DNA of 64,000 nucleotides. Source: Lepus europaeus. Taxonomy: Eukaryota > Chordata > Mammalia > Lagomorpha > Leporidae. A program made the translations under genes and the position numbers. Of this stretch, positions 13,956-23,387 are shown piece by piece. The notes beneath the pieces are model-generated. The model was not told where the DNA came from. It did no database searches and saw nothing but the letters and a program-made list of their open reading frames with translations. Positions within the stretch are counted from its first letter, which is position 1, and each line of letters opens with the position of its first letter. The DNA is taken from the NCBI RefSeq assembly GCF_033115175.1, contig NC_084835.1, forward strand, positions 25,439,858 through 25,503,857, read 5' to 3'.

Positions 13956-16900
13956 TATATATATATATATATCAAAAAAAAAAAAAAAAAGCCAGCCCTG
14001 AGACCATGCAGATGGGATTGCTCAGCCCAGTAGTGGGAAAAGTTACACAAATAGTAACTGAAAGAAGTTATGTTACTGGAATTTATTATACTGACTTTTG
14101 CAAGTATATAAGCCTCAACTTCTTGGACCAAAGTGAATACCACAGAAATTTCTCAAGGACTCCTGGGGCAAGCTAGCTAAAGAAGACCAATTTCTAGCAA
14201 AGTCCTGACGGTGCTGGCCCTGCCCACTCCAAAGAAAGCCTCAGCGAACTGTGTGTTTCAAAGGAGCTGCAGATTCATCCCTCAGCTGGATCCCACGGAT
14301 GGTCTCAACCATCCAGCTTCATCAGGGCCCACCACAGAGGGATTTCAACCACTTGAGCCAGCCAAAGGCCCTAAGGTCCTAGTAATCCTCCGGTGAGGGG
14401 TGTACCGCCCCCAGTGGTTTCTCATGGACATGGTGGAGTCTGCTACAAGAAATAACATTTATTTTTGAAGGCCTCCTAAATTCCCCACCCCCCAGGAAAG
14501 CCAGCAGGTTGTTCTTACTGTGTGTGTGGAACGTCTTCTGGAAAACCAAGGGTTTATGAGTTCCTGGCTCCACAGTTGCATCACGAATCTGTGGGGACTG
14601 GCTCACACCAGATACGGTGTGATCCAGCTTCCATCTCATCCCCTCAGAACACAGGGTATCACTGCTGAGACGGCACAGCAGAACATGGACCAAGTCAACT
14701 CAAGAGTCTATGTTGGGTTAAAGCCCCACAACTTCCAGTTTAGTTCTGTGACCCCTGACTTCACTGAAAGGGCAAATCTCAGAGTGGTCCTGATATCCTG
14801 TGTGCAGGACGCTGGGTCCCCAGCCAGCCTGGCTCTCAGGCTACAGTAGAAATGGCAGCAAGGCAGAGGCCAGTGCTGGGGGCCTAGAATCTGGGAAGAA
14901 GCCTCTGAAAAAAGGTGGTCAGGGGCCAGCTGAAAACAGGGCCACTGGCTTTGGGAGAAGGTAAGTGTGCAGAGACACAGTATGTTGAGAAAAATCTGTG
15001 TGGTTGTGTTACCGGCCTGTCTCTGTCTCTATGTGGTGGCTCCATTGCAAGCTGGACTGTACCCATGCCTTGGTTCCATGAGGGAGCCCAGCATCCAGGT
15101 CACACCCATCCCCTGAGAGCTCTGGGTACAGGGGCCCCTTGCCACTCTGCTCAAGTCCTCAACTCTCCTTCCCCTTGCCTCTGAGCATGGTGGGGAGCTC
15201 TGTCAGTGAGTCTGCGTCACCCCAGCCTGCAGTGTCTGCCTCAGCTGGACAGCAAGTGCAGCCCCCACCATCACTGAACCACCGGGCTGCACTTCATTCC
15301 CCTTGTGCTTGCTGAGCTCATCCTCATCCCAACTGCAAAGGACCTGTACCCTGGTTCCCCAGCTGCTGGGCCTTCCATCTGTGGCTTGTCATCTGTGCGT
15401 GATTGTTCTCACTTGGTTACAGGCTCTCCCTCTCTGCCAGATAAGTACCGCCACGCCCGGGAAATGATGTTGCTGTTGCCCACACACCGGGACCGCCCAA
15501 GCAGTGCCATGTACCCAGCAGCTATCCTGGAGAATGGACAGGTAGTAGACAAGCGTGTTGGCTTGGGCTGCCCTTGTTTCATTTGCTGGGTCTTCTGCAT
15601 TGTTCTACAAGTCTCCTTGCTTCTGCCCCAAGATCCCTCAGAAGGCTGCTGGACTGGATGAGGGATGTGGTGAAGCTAAGGACCAGCAGTTGAGACACAG
15701 TTCAGGTGTGGGTAGAATGGCAGCAGGGTTAGAACCAGCATGGCTTATGTGACTGTCTTCTTCTGGCAGCTTCCTGGATTCCTCTCCTGTAAAAACTCTA
15801 GAAAAGGGCCAGTGCTGTGGCTCACTAGGCTAATCCTCCACCTGCTGTGCCAGCACCCCAGGTTCTAATCCTGGTTGGGGCGCCGGTTCTGTCCTGGCTG
15901 CTCCTCTTCCAGTCCAGCTGTGGCCCGGGAAGGCAGTGGAGGATGGCTCAAGTCCTTGGGCCCTGCACCCCTATGGGAGACCAGGAGGAAGCACCTGGCT
16001 CCTGGCTTCGGATCGGTGCAGCGCGCCAGCTGTAGCGGCCACTTAGGGGGTGAACCAATGGAAGGAAGACCTTTCTCTCTGTCTCTCTCTCTCACTGTCT
16101 AACTCTTTCTGTCAAAAAAAAAACAAAAACAAAACCACAACTCTAGAAGAGGATATTGGTTCTTTGCAACCTGTCCCAAGAAGGCACAGGTGAACATGGT
16201 CTGGAGGAAGTCCTTCCTTGTGTATGTGAAGGACACCCTCAGTGGAGCGAGCTCTGCATCTTTCGTCCATCTGCCTGAGACACTGTGCTGGAGCTGCTCT
16301 CCAAATACCCGGCCTGGACACCTGGACCAGGAAGCTACAGGAATTAACTCCCTCCCCTGGAGAATCTGCCCTGCCCTCCCATCAAAGTCCACAAAAGTCA
16401 CCCTCAAGTGCGCAATACCTGACCCCAGAGAGGTCTCCTTGGCAGCTGCCTATCAAAAAGTCTTAGACTATGCTTGGATACTGCCCTTTCCTCTACCTTC
16501 AGTGCTACCACAGGCCTGTGTTGGGCCTCTCCTGGAGAGTGATGCCGCCTGTGCTCATGGGGGAAGGAGGCCCCTAAATTCTTTGGTTTTTGTTCTAATT
16601 TTTATGTGTTTATTTACTTTTATTTGAAAGGCAGACCAAGACAGAAAGAGAGATCTTCAATCATCTGGTTCACTCCCCAAATGCCTGCATAGCTGGGGCT
16701 TGGGCAGGCTGGAGCTAGGAGCCCAGAATTCAGTCTGGTCTCTCACATGGGTAGCAGGATTCTAAGTATTTGAGCCATCACTAATGCCTCCAGGGTACAC
16801 ATTAGCAGGAAGCTGGAATCAGAAGCAGATCCCAGACTAAAATCCAGGCATTCCAGCGTGAGAGGTCAGCATCCCAACTGCTGCACCAGAAGCCTACCCC

Positions 16901-19900
16901 TCTCTAAATCCTCACTGCCAGTGGGTCTCCCTCGCCAGGCAGAAGGATGCACACAGACACTCTCAGGTACTTAGGTCCTTTTTCTTGGGCCTTGCACAAG
17001 ACAGCCTGGGTCCCAACCAGATACTGGAAGGTATACATGGAAGCATCAGAACTAGACACTGCATGTGGTTGTTCTTAGAGCTGTGAAATTCTCAAACACA
17101 AGCTGTGCCACTGCTTTGATTTCCCCACTTTTTTTATTTTTAAAAAAATTTATTTATTTATTTGAAAGGTAGAGTTAGAGAGAGGGAGAGACAGAAAACT
17201 CGCATATGCTGGTTCACTCCCCAAATGGCCACAATGGCTGGAGCAGGGCTGATCTAAAGCCAGGAGCCAGGAGCTTCTTCCAGTCTCTCACATGAATGTA
17301 GGGGGCCCAAGTATCTGGGTCTTCTGCTGCTTTCCCAGGCACGATAGCAGGCAGCTGGATCAGAATTGGAACAGCAGGAATCAAGCCAGTATCCATATGG
17401 GATACCAGAGGTGCAAGCGCCAGCTCTCCCACCCCCAATATGATCTTGACATGTCCTGGCTCCTGGGCCCATAACACTGCCTCCCAAGGTGTAATAGGTT
17501 GGTTTCCATGCTCTGATGGTTTTCTCTTTCCTTCAGCCACCAAATTTCCAGAGGGCTCTGTTCCAGCAAGTGGTTGGAGCCTGCAAACCCTGCAGTGATC
17601 CTAATCTGTCTGTGGCCGAAAAAGGTATGATTACCCTTCTCCAGATGGCCTCCCCGCAATTATCCCTACCCTACATGTCTGACTTGTTCTTGAGCACAGA
17701 TGGCCAGGACTGAGCCACACACCAACTCTCAGGTCTGTTTGTCCAGTGTCCTGACCAATTCCTGCGCTTACTGTCTAACCCACATCTGGCATGGTGCTAA
17801 GATTTGGATCCTGTTAAGTGTGTCTCTGTGTCTCCCTTTCCAGGGCACTCATCCTCTGAGAGGCCCCAGTGCCACCTATATTGAATCCAACTTTAGGGAA
17901 ACTTAGGCTGCTATATGCGAACCAGGCAACCACTCCCTTATAAGCTCCTCCTATCTGCCCCAGAATTCAAAAGGTCCTATGACCCCTTTGGTCCCTTTCA
18001 ACCTGGGCCCACAGGGACCTCTTCTTGGAGCTCAGAATAGACATGTGGCCAGATAAGCAAAATGGGATAAGCAAAGGCAATGGGAAGAACACACCATAGC
18101 AAAGTGGATTTCCCAAAGACAGGCTTCTCTTGGTGAAACCATGGGTGCCCCAAAGGGCCCCAGTCTTCCTTTTTCTACACTGCAAGGCCATGAGTCATAC
18201 CATGAGGCTGAGCAGTCCTCTGTAAAACTGACTGTTAAACAGTGGCGTTTTACCATGTTAACACTTCTACAAGGTGATGGAAGGACCAGACTCAGCCCAT
18301 TGTGACCGTGGCCTGAAGCCCCAGACACACAGGCTTGAGAGTAATAGGTAACAGTGCTAATAGGTAACAGTGCTGAGCCTTCCTGCCACTCAGAACCTGG
18401 CCCCAAATCAGCCCCTCTCCCTCTGTGTTCTCTCATTTCTGCTGGTGTTTAGGGTACTTTCACAGCCTGCCGTCCCCTATCCCATCAGACTATGTCCCTC
18501 CAAAATTGTCATCATGTCACTATACCTGCTCACCAAATGCTGTCTGCTGTCCCCGCTGTCATTGTCTCTCATTTGCTCATCATGGAAGATATACCTCGAA
18601 GAAACCAAACACTGGGTCCACAACCTTTGTGCCTAGCAGGCAATGGCATCAGGTACTCGGCCACAAAGAGCCCAGAGACTCTGGCTGAAGACAGCTTCCT
18701 GGCTTCAAGGCTGCATGTAGTGCTTCTTGGATATTTGTACCCATGACCCAAAACAAAGTACCCTTTTAGCTTTAAAGGCCAGAATGTACCTGGCTTTTCT
18801 TCACCTGAGATGCAGACCAATCTCAGAACTAGCCAAGAGCCCAGACAGGCTCCGAGCTGAAAGGGGTATTGGTGGCCAGACCAAGATGCCTCACCAGCCC
18901 AACAAAGGAGTGCCTCAGGGCCAGGCTGCAGCAACAAGCTTGACATGCCCACCTGTCAGAACAGAGGCTGAGCTGAAAGCAAACATGTCCACAACACAAG
19001 GCTAGCACTTCATGGGCAGCAAATTGAACATTTGTGTAGTAGCAACACCCAGTTCAGAGTGGTAACTTCCCAAGGCTTCTCCTGGATCCCCCAGGACAGG
19101 AACTGTACATACTTGTTACCATTGCTCGTGGCAGCCAGGGTCCTGAGTCTCCTGAGCACTCTGCCTCTCACTTGCAGGTACCTTTCTTGTCAGGCTGTGA
19201 CCCTCAGATCAGGCAAGTTGTCCTCAGGCTGGCTGGAGCTGATCACTTAGGAACGAGAGAGGTGACAGGACATGGGGACTGCCCCTCTTCTGGGACAAGC
19301 CATTCCATTGCAGCTCTTCCACTAGCTGCATGGCACTTGTGCTATATGGTGGAGGTTTGCTGAATGCACTGCTCACAGATACCACACTTAAGGCAAGCTT
19401 CATGGTTTCTGGCTCAGATGGAGCGGCTTGGACAGGCACCCATTTGTGAGCCATCTTTCTTCCCCCATAGCCTTCCATAGGGCCCTTGTGGGTAAATATT
19501 GGTAGCCCCACAATTCCAGGGGCTGGGGGTGCATCTGAGACCTTGGGCTGTTGAACCCCCTGGGGAAACCGATCGGACTCACTTCCCAGCTTCTATTCTC
19601 TAAGAATTGGTGGCTTTTTATGGAGAAGGTGCCTTTCTTTTGGGGGAAGAGTGAGCTTTAGTGCTGAGAACCAGGAAGTCCATGCTGTATCTTAGATGGG
19701 GTGAAGCCAGGCCTGTTCCCAGGCTCTGTGAGGAGGCCGTCTGGTGGAGTCAACCTGATGCCCATCAGACTGAGAATTCTTTACTCCCTTCAGTACAGCT
19801 GAGTGCCTGCCCATTGCCCGGTTGCTGCCACTCGTTCCTGCCAGCAGCCAGCAGCCACGCCATGGGACTGGGCGTCCTCCTCAGAACCGAGGCTGTGTAG

Positions 19901-22900
19901 GCAGTGGAGCTTCACTGTTCGCTGCAAGCCCACACCAGTTACTCAGCAGTGAAGAGGAAGAGGCTGGACATCACCACCTTATCTTTGGATTGCCATGAGG
20001 CCTAGCTCCTCTTAGCCATATCCTCTTCAAAGGGAAGACTCTAGCTCCTTCCCTTCCAGCTTCCATTAGGGACTGGAATTCCGTGCGCGCACACACACAC
20101 ACACACACATGCCCGCCCCAACACACTGGCTTTGCCAGGAGGAACGCAAGCTCCAAGTGCCACAGGCTCACTTTTGCTACCGCTGGTCGCTGGCCACCTG
20201 GGTTGTGCATTTCCTTCCTGCTGCTTAGAAGCCCAAAAGGGACACTGGGCTTTTCTAGCTCCCTCAGAGAAAGAGCACATTTCTTCTCACTGGTGTTTGT
20301 CCCCCAGAGGAGTCATCCAAGACAACTCACAATGGTGGCACCCTAGGGTCCATCCATGGCTCCTCGCTACCAAATCTCTCACCTCAAATGTGGCTGGGGG
20401 CCAGCATTTTGGCACTGGGCTCCTTCCTTAGCATGGGACACTCTGTACTTCTTGGCACTGATGGCACAAGGGGCCAGTAACTGGCCCTCTCTAGATGCCC
20501 CCAAAGTCCCATGGGCTCCATGGGCCTCCCTCCCCTCAGGGAGCAGTGAGTCCAGCTGGACCTGACTGTAATTCCTGGGCTTTATCCTTCAGCAGGTACA
20601 CTGAGTATCTGCCCCTTGCCTAGAGAAACCACCTGAGCATCCCAAACCCAGCCAGTGTGCATAGGAGCACCAGGGATGGGGCAAAGGTCAGATGTTCACG
20701 CCAGGGCCTTTGTGAGGCCAATTTTGGGGAAAGCTGATGTCCACTTCCTTATCATGCTCTAGAAGCTCTGAGAGGAGGCAGTCTTTGCCTCCTTCCCATC
20801 CTTCTCCATTGCTTCTCCCACTGGGCCTGGCCAGCATGGGAGCCCTGACTTCACCTTGGACAGGTTCTATGGCCTGGGCACTCTCTGCATTCTCTCTGCC
20901 CCAGCCTGTTCTACTCTCTTCTTCTGTTTCCTCTTCTCCTGGCAAATCCCAGGCTATAGATACTCACCCCTTGCCACACTTCTGCTTGTCTCATCCTGAA
21001 TTTTCTTCAGACATCAGCTCACTGATCTCACTCTTGCCATCCTCGGAAGCCAGTTCAGTAGCTGGCCACACCCCTCTTGGCCACAGTGCCTTGCTTGGCC
21101 AGTATTGTGAGCTCTAGGAGCTGCCATGCCATTCCTATGTGTGCTGTTTAAACACAACTGGAACAGCCACAGACTGTAGGACAGTCTTCTCCCAGAGGGT
21201 CACTTAAGAAGTAATCTCCCTTCATGCCATCTCTTTCCACCCTTCAGCGGTGCCAGCAGCCCCCAGCAGCTGGAGCCTGGATAGCGGAGCCCGAGAGGCC
21301 CAGCCCTTCCTGTCTGCCCACATGGGGCACATCCTGGCCCCCTCAGTGCCTCCCCGAAGCCTGCTGCATGGTAAGAAGACCTCCAGCGGGTCCCCCAAAT
21401 AGTCTGTGGCTCAGACCCTGCTCAAAGGCCAGAGCACAGCCACCCAGGCTGAGAAGATAAGCCACTCTCTGGGCCGACTCAGCCAAGGAAAGAATGTCTC
21501 CCACCACACAAAGGATCCTGCTGGGCCTTGGGGTCAGTGAGCTTTCTGAGTACAGCAAGTTAGCTCAGTAAGGCCATCCCAGTCAGGGAGGCTGAAGACA
21601 ACAGAACCGACTACCAGGCATGTAGCTCACCAGCTTGTCATCGCCCGGTAATGGGCTAGAGGGGCTGCAGCCTGCGACTTGTCACACCACTGGCTCTGAA
21701 GCACTTGACCTCCCTGACCTCCTGTGTGGAGTGAGTCTCTTTTACCGCTGCAGCCTGTGTTTTGGAAAACATCAATGTAAAAAGGTTATTCTATGGCCTT
21801 CCGTGCCGATGGGTCCCCAGGGGACTCTTGCCATGCCTGCTTAGTTGGCCCAGCGAGATGGTGCTGGCATGTACCTGGACAGGACCCCAGTGAGGCTTTG
21901 TTTCTGTTCCTTTTGCAGGTCATTACTCCCTACACTTTGACGCCTTCCACCACCCCCTGGGTGATACTCCTCCAGCCCTCCCCGCCCGGACCCTGCGCAA
22001 GGTAGTGTACTGAAGTGACAGCCCCACCAGACTGTGAGATGAGCCATCTCTCCGTGACTCACCCCTGGGGTCTGTAGAGGGACCTGAGCCCTGTCCTACA
22101 TCTGTCCCTGAGAACCCAGCCTGGCAGAAGCTGGGGGTAGCCAGGGCCACACTTGAGCTGGTGACCAGTGCGTCCCACAGCAAATGTGAGGAGAGCAGGG
22201 AGAACAGAGGGTCCTGCAGGTGCCCACACATGGTACCAAGTGGGAGCCATGAGCACTGAAAAACCTGGGGGCTGTCTGCCCACACCACAAGCTACCAATA
22301 CACCATAGTCCGATGGCTAAATAAACTTATTAGGTGGGTCACAGAGTATTTTAAACTAGAGTCCAGTAAAAGAAAGAAGCTTCAGGTGCCACAGTTTTAT
22401 GAAAACCTTAGAGTATACTCCTGAGAGTATAATGTAAATCTTGCTGTTAACTTTTTAAAAATTTTTTTCTGCTAAATGGAAAAAAGAGCCTCATAGATTT
22501 TAGCAGCAGAACACACTCATCCGGTCCACTGCTCACTGGGGTTCTCTCTACCTTCCCCAAATGGCCTCATGCACCAGCTCTCTGTCAGTACCCCAGACAC
22601 AGGGAGCAGCGTGGGATCTAGCTCCAGGGGACACCAATGTCCAGTAGAGAGACTTGGGCCATTTTTTTGGCCCACAGAAATGCAAATGACTCTGGGGCCC
22701 CACTGGTTTGCCTGAGAGTAGGGGAAGGAGCTGGGAGGTGGCTGCTGAAGCAATAATGTGCTATTGATGAATGTGATTTTAAAGTCATTTAGTAAGTACT
22801 CTTGGTGTTCAAGTGGTGGGCCAGACAGCCCACCTGGAGAGAGGGATTCTAACATGCCCACCCTTTCCTTCGCACAGTCTCCTCTCCATCCTATCCCAGC

Positions 22901-23387
22901 CTCCCCAACAAGCCCCCAGTCAGGCCTGGACGGCAGCAACTCTACCCTGTCCGGCAGTGCCAGCAGCGGCGTATCCTCCTTAAGCGAGAGTAACTTTGGG
23001 CACTCCTCAGAGGCCCCACCTCGCACGGACACCATGGACTCCATGCCGAGCCAGGCCTGGAATGGCGATGACGATCTTGAGCCACCCTACCTCCCTGTCC
23101 ACTACAGCCTCTCCGAGTCTGCTGTCCTGGATTCTATCAAGGCGCAGCCATGCCGAAGCCACTCAGCCCCAGGGTGCGTCATCCCTCAGGATCCCATGGA
23201 CCCGCCTGCGCTGCCGCCCAAGCCCTACCACCCCCGCCTGCCAGCCCTGGAGCATGATGAGGGCGTCCTGCTGCGTGATGAGGCCGAGAGACCTCGGGGC
23301 CTGCACCGCAAGGCCTCACTGCCTCCTGGGAGCACCAAGGAGGATCAGGCCCGCATGGCCTGGGAACACGGCCGAGGGGAACAGTAA
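1487..23387 (+). CDS. DOCK3: DOCK3 (dedicator of cytokinesis 3), 3' portion, 14 coding exons; 5' part lies left of the window
   Basis: Atypical Rho-family GEF, known as an activator of Rac in neurons (axon growth, WAVE recruitment). Exons placed at 1487-1628, 2622-2788, 2941-3027, 3460-3639, 4244-4327, 4449-4565, 7762-7883, 9137-9275, 9762-9909, 15423-15541, 17537-17624, 21248-21370, 21919-22001 and 22878-23387 total 2109 nt, or 702 codons plus TAA, with phases that join without a break. The first six exons (about 259 aa) are the C-terminal DHR-2 catalytic domain, including MCLNGVIDAAVNGG, which by analogy with other DOCK proteins carries the nucleotide-sensor valine. The rest is low-complexity Ser/Pro sequence ending in the SH3-ligand motif PPALPPKPYHPR and GRGEQ. 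Identity comes from remembered similarity to human DOCK3; DOCK4 is more distant over the same region. The human protein is about 2030 aa, so this is roughly the last third. Confidence 0.96.
2622..2788 (+). CDS. DOCK3: DOCK3 coding exon (DHR-2)
   Basis: Acceptor CTGCCCAG and donor AAG|GTGAAC. It encodes LQIYAVTPIPDYVDVLQ through KFRYDRPFHKGPKDKENEFK, a strongly conserved DHR-2 core segment. It starts by completing the split Tyr codon and ends in phase 0. Confidence 0.95.
2941..3027 (+). CDS. DOCK3: DOCK3 coding exon (DHR-2)
   Basis: Acceptor CTCCTTGCAG and donor CTG|GTGAGA. The 29 codons encode SLWIERTTLTLTHSLPGISR then WFEVERREL, the conserved LPGISRWFEV block of the DHR-2 domain. Phase 0 at both ends. 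Confidence 0.95.
3460..3639 (+). CDS. DOCK3: DOCK3 coding exon (DHR-2, nucleotide-sensor region)
   Basis: Acceptor GTGCCCCAG and donor GAG|GTGAGC; 60 codons, phase 0/0. It encodes VEVSPLENAIQVVENKNQEL and then LLSMCLNGVIDAAVNGGIAR. The AAVNGG segment corresponds to the loop that holds the nucleotide-sensor Val in characterised DOCK GEFs; that residue is inferred by family analogy. Confidence 0.95.
4244..4327 (+). CDS. DOCK3: DOCK3 coding exon (DHR-2)
   Basis: Acceptor TCCTGTCACAG and donor CAG|GTATGG. The 28 codons encode AFFDKDYITKHPGDAEKITQ and LKELMQEQ, an amphipathic helical segment of DHR-2. Phase 0/0. Confidence 0.95.
4449..4565 (+). CDS. DOCK3: DOCK3 coding exon (end of DHR-2)
   Basis: Acceptor ACCCTTATAG and donor CAT|GTAAGC. 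The 39 codons encode VHVLGVGLAVHEKFVHPEMR, then PLHKKLIDQFQMMRASLYH. This closes the DHR-2 domain; everything downstream is low-complexity tail. Confidence 0.95.
5071..5367 (-). repeat. CSINE, reverse
   Basis: T-tail, then TATTTGAAAGACAGAGTTAC through ATATGGGATGCCGGCGCTTC and ACCACAGCACCGACC, the reverse complement of the C-repeat. Confidence 0.88.
5405..5600 (+). repeat. Dispersed repeat of unidentified family, copy 1
   Basis: CAAGAGCCATTTGGATATTT and, later, GACCAAATGATTTC and ATTCCCCAAC. The same blocks appear in reverse orientation near 54.7 kb. It may be a hAT-like DNA transposon remnant, but I cannot name it. Confidence 0.45.
6064..6463 (+). repeat. ERVL-MaLR-type LTR remnant
   Basis: AAAATACCTGAAAGGAG, AGAAGAGGTTTATTTCAGTT, and the closing GGGGAGACAAATCCTACTCA are reminiscent of MST/MLT LTRs. 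It is an old, degenerate solo LTR with no coding capacity. The family is judged by eye. Confidence 0.5.
7762..7883 (+). CDS. DOCK3: DOCK3 coding exon (Ser/Pro-rich tail)
   Basis: Acceptor TTCTCAACAG and donor AG|GTACGG. It encodes EFPGLDKLSPACSGTSTPRG through SPENIKMTHRH and ends two bases into a Ser codon completed by the next exon (AG|C). Confidence 0.94.
7884..9136 (+). other. DOCK3: DOCK3 intron, 1.25 kb
   Basis: No gene or clear repeat is recognisable by eye. Confidence 0.7.
9137..9275 (+). CDS. DOCK3: DOCK3 coding exon (Ser-rich tail)
   Basis: Acceptor TTGCTCACAG and donor CAG|GTACCA. It encodes PMNLMGTGRHSSSSLSSHAS and then a Met-rich acidic stretch ending EDLYHHMQ. Phase 2 in, phase 0 out. 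Confidence 0.95.
9762..9909 (+). CDS. DOCK3: DOCK3 coding exon (Ser-rich tail)
   Basis: Acceptor CCTTTGCAG and donor G|GTAAGG. It encodes LMYPNPRYQGSITNVSVLSS, then a poly-Ser segment and SAPPSAR. A comparable SLSSTHS/SSAPSSAR block exists in DOCK4, which shows the tail is partly shared between the paralogues. Ends in phase 1. Confidence 0.95.
11758..12190 (+). repeat. Probable ancient interspersed repeat
   Basis: TTATCTGCTGTTGCATACCA, AGCTTAGTGTCTTAAA and CCCAAGAGACTGACAGAAG resemble widely shared mammalian repeat consensus blocks. The family is not resolved by eye. Confidence 0.35.
13605..13987 (+). repeat. CSINE, young, with (AT)n(AC)n(AT)n in the tail
   Basis: Full-length element between the 13-bp duplication AAAGCCAGCCCTG (13592-13604 and 13988-14000). 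A microsatellite lies at 13920-13972 before the A-tail. Confidence 0.92.
15423..15541 (+). CDS. DOCK3: DOCK3 coding exon (tail)
   Basis: The acceptor is TTGGTTACAG, before GCTCTCCC. A second AG (TCTGCCAG) 18 bases downstream would drop residues and break the phase. The donor is CAG|GTAGTA. It encodes SPSLPDKYRHAREMMLLLPT through AMYPAAILENGQ. Confidence 0.94.
15806..16138 (+). repeat. CSINE
   Basis: Full-length element flanked by AACTCTAGAA at 15794-15803 and 16139-16148. Confidence 0.9.
16600..16903 (-). repeat. CSINE, old, reverse
   Basis: TATTTGAAAGGCAGACCAAG through CATCCCAACTGCTGCACCAG. Diverged from the young copies. Confidence 0.75.
17125..17437 (-). repeat. CSINE, old, reverse
   Basis: TTATTTGAAAGGTAGAGTTA through TATCCATATGGGATACCAGA, ending near 17437, just upstream of a DOCK3 exon acceptor (17536). 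Confidence 0.8.
17537..17624 (+). CDS. DOCK3: DOCK3 coding exon (tail)
   Basis: Acceptor TTTCCTTCAG and donor G|GTATGA. It encodes PPNFQRALFQQVVGACKPCS then DPNLSVAEK and ends in phase 1. The SDPNLS motif is shared with DOCK4. It can splice in phase either to the cassette exon near 21.3 kb or directly to the exon at 21919. Confidence 0.95.
17625..21247 (+). other. DOCK3: DOCK3 intron, 3.6 kb
   Basis: Single-copy-looking sequence with no CSINE. A CA/GC-rich dinucleotide run lies at 20085-20109. No coding exon could be supported. Confidence 0.7.
20085..20109 (+). repeat. (CA)n microsatellite
   Basis: GCGCGCACACACACACACAC run within a DOCK3 intron. Confidence 0.8.
21248..21370 (+). CDS. DOCK3: DOCK3 probable cassette exon (41 codons, phase 1/1), resembles a DOCK4 segment
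   Basis: Strong acceptor (TTTCCACCCTTCAG) and donor (ATG|GTAAGA) bracket 123 nt without a stop. They encode AVPAAPSSWSLDSGAREAQP and then a segment ending VPPRSLLHG. The residues after SDPNLS..EK in DOCK4 contain PSSWSLDSG and a later VPPR, in the same order, which argues for real coding sequence. Because both ends are phase 1, inclusion or skipping keeps the frame. My memory of the main human DOCK3 isoform joins AEKG directly to HYSLHF, so this exon may be alternative. Confidence 0.82.
21919..22001 (+). CDS. DOCK3: DOCK3 coding exon (tail)
   Basis: Acceptor CCTTTTGCAG and donor AAG|GTAGTG. It encodes HYSLHFDAFHHPLGDTPPAL then PARTLRK. The first two bases complete a Gly codon begun in the preceding exon. 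Confidence 0.94.
22878..23387 (+). CDS. DOCK3: DOCK3 terminal coding exon with stop
   Basis: Acceptor CCTTCGCACAG. It encodes SPLHPIPASPTSPQSGLDGS, a Ser-rich segment, LEPPYLPVHYSLSES, the polyproline motif DPPALPPKPYHPR and the C-terminus MAWEHGRGEQ, then TAA at 23385-23387. The PxxPxK/PxxPxR arrangement is a typical SH3 ligand; DOCK3 is reported to bind SH3 adaptors through this end. Confidence 0.97.
   Translation, partial: SPLHPIPASPTSPQSGLDGSNSTLSGSASSGVSSLSESNFGHSSEAPPRTDTMDSMPSQAWNGDDDLEPPYLPVHYSLSESAVLDSIKAQPCRSHSAPGCVIPQDPMDPPALPPKPYHPRLPALEHDEGVLLRDEAERPRGLHRKASLPPGSTKEDQARMAWEHGRGEQ

Larger units (their letters stand above)
9910..15422 (+). other. DOCK3: DOCK3 intron, 5.5 kb
   Basis: Contains a probable ancient interspersed repeat (11.76-12.19 kb) and a young CSINE with an AT/AC microsatellite (13605-13987). 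The rest shows no supported gene; the open frames seen are short and lack codon structure. Confidence 0.7.
15542..17536 (+). other. DOCK3: DOCK3 intron, 2.0 kb
   Basis: Contains three CSINE copies: one forward (15806-16138) and two reverse (about 16600-16903 and 17125-17437). No other gene is seen. Confidence 0.75.
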
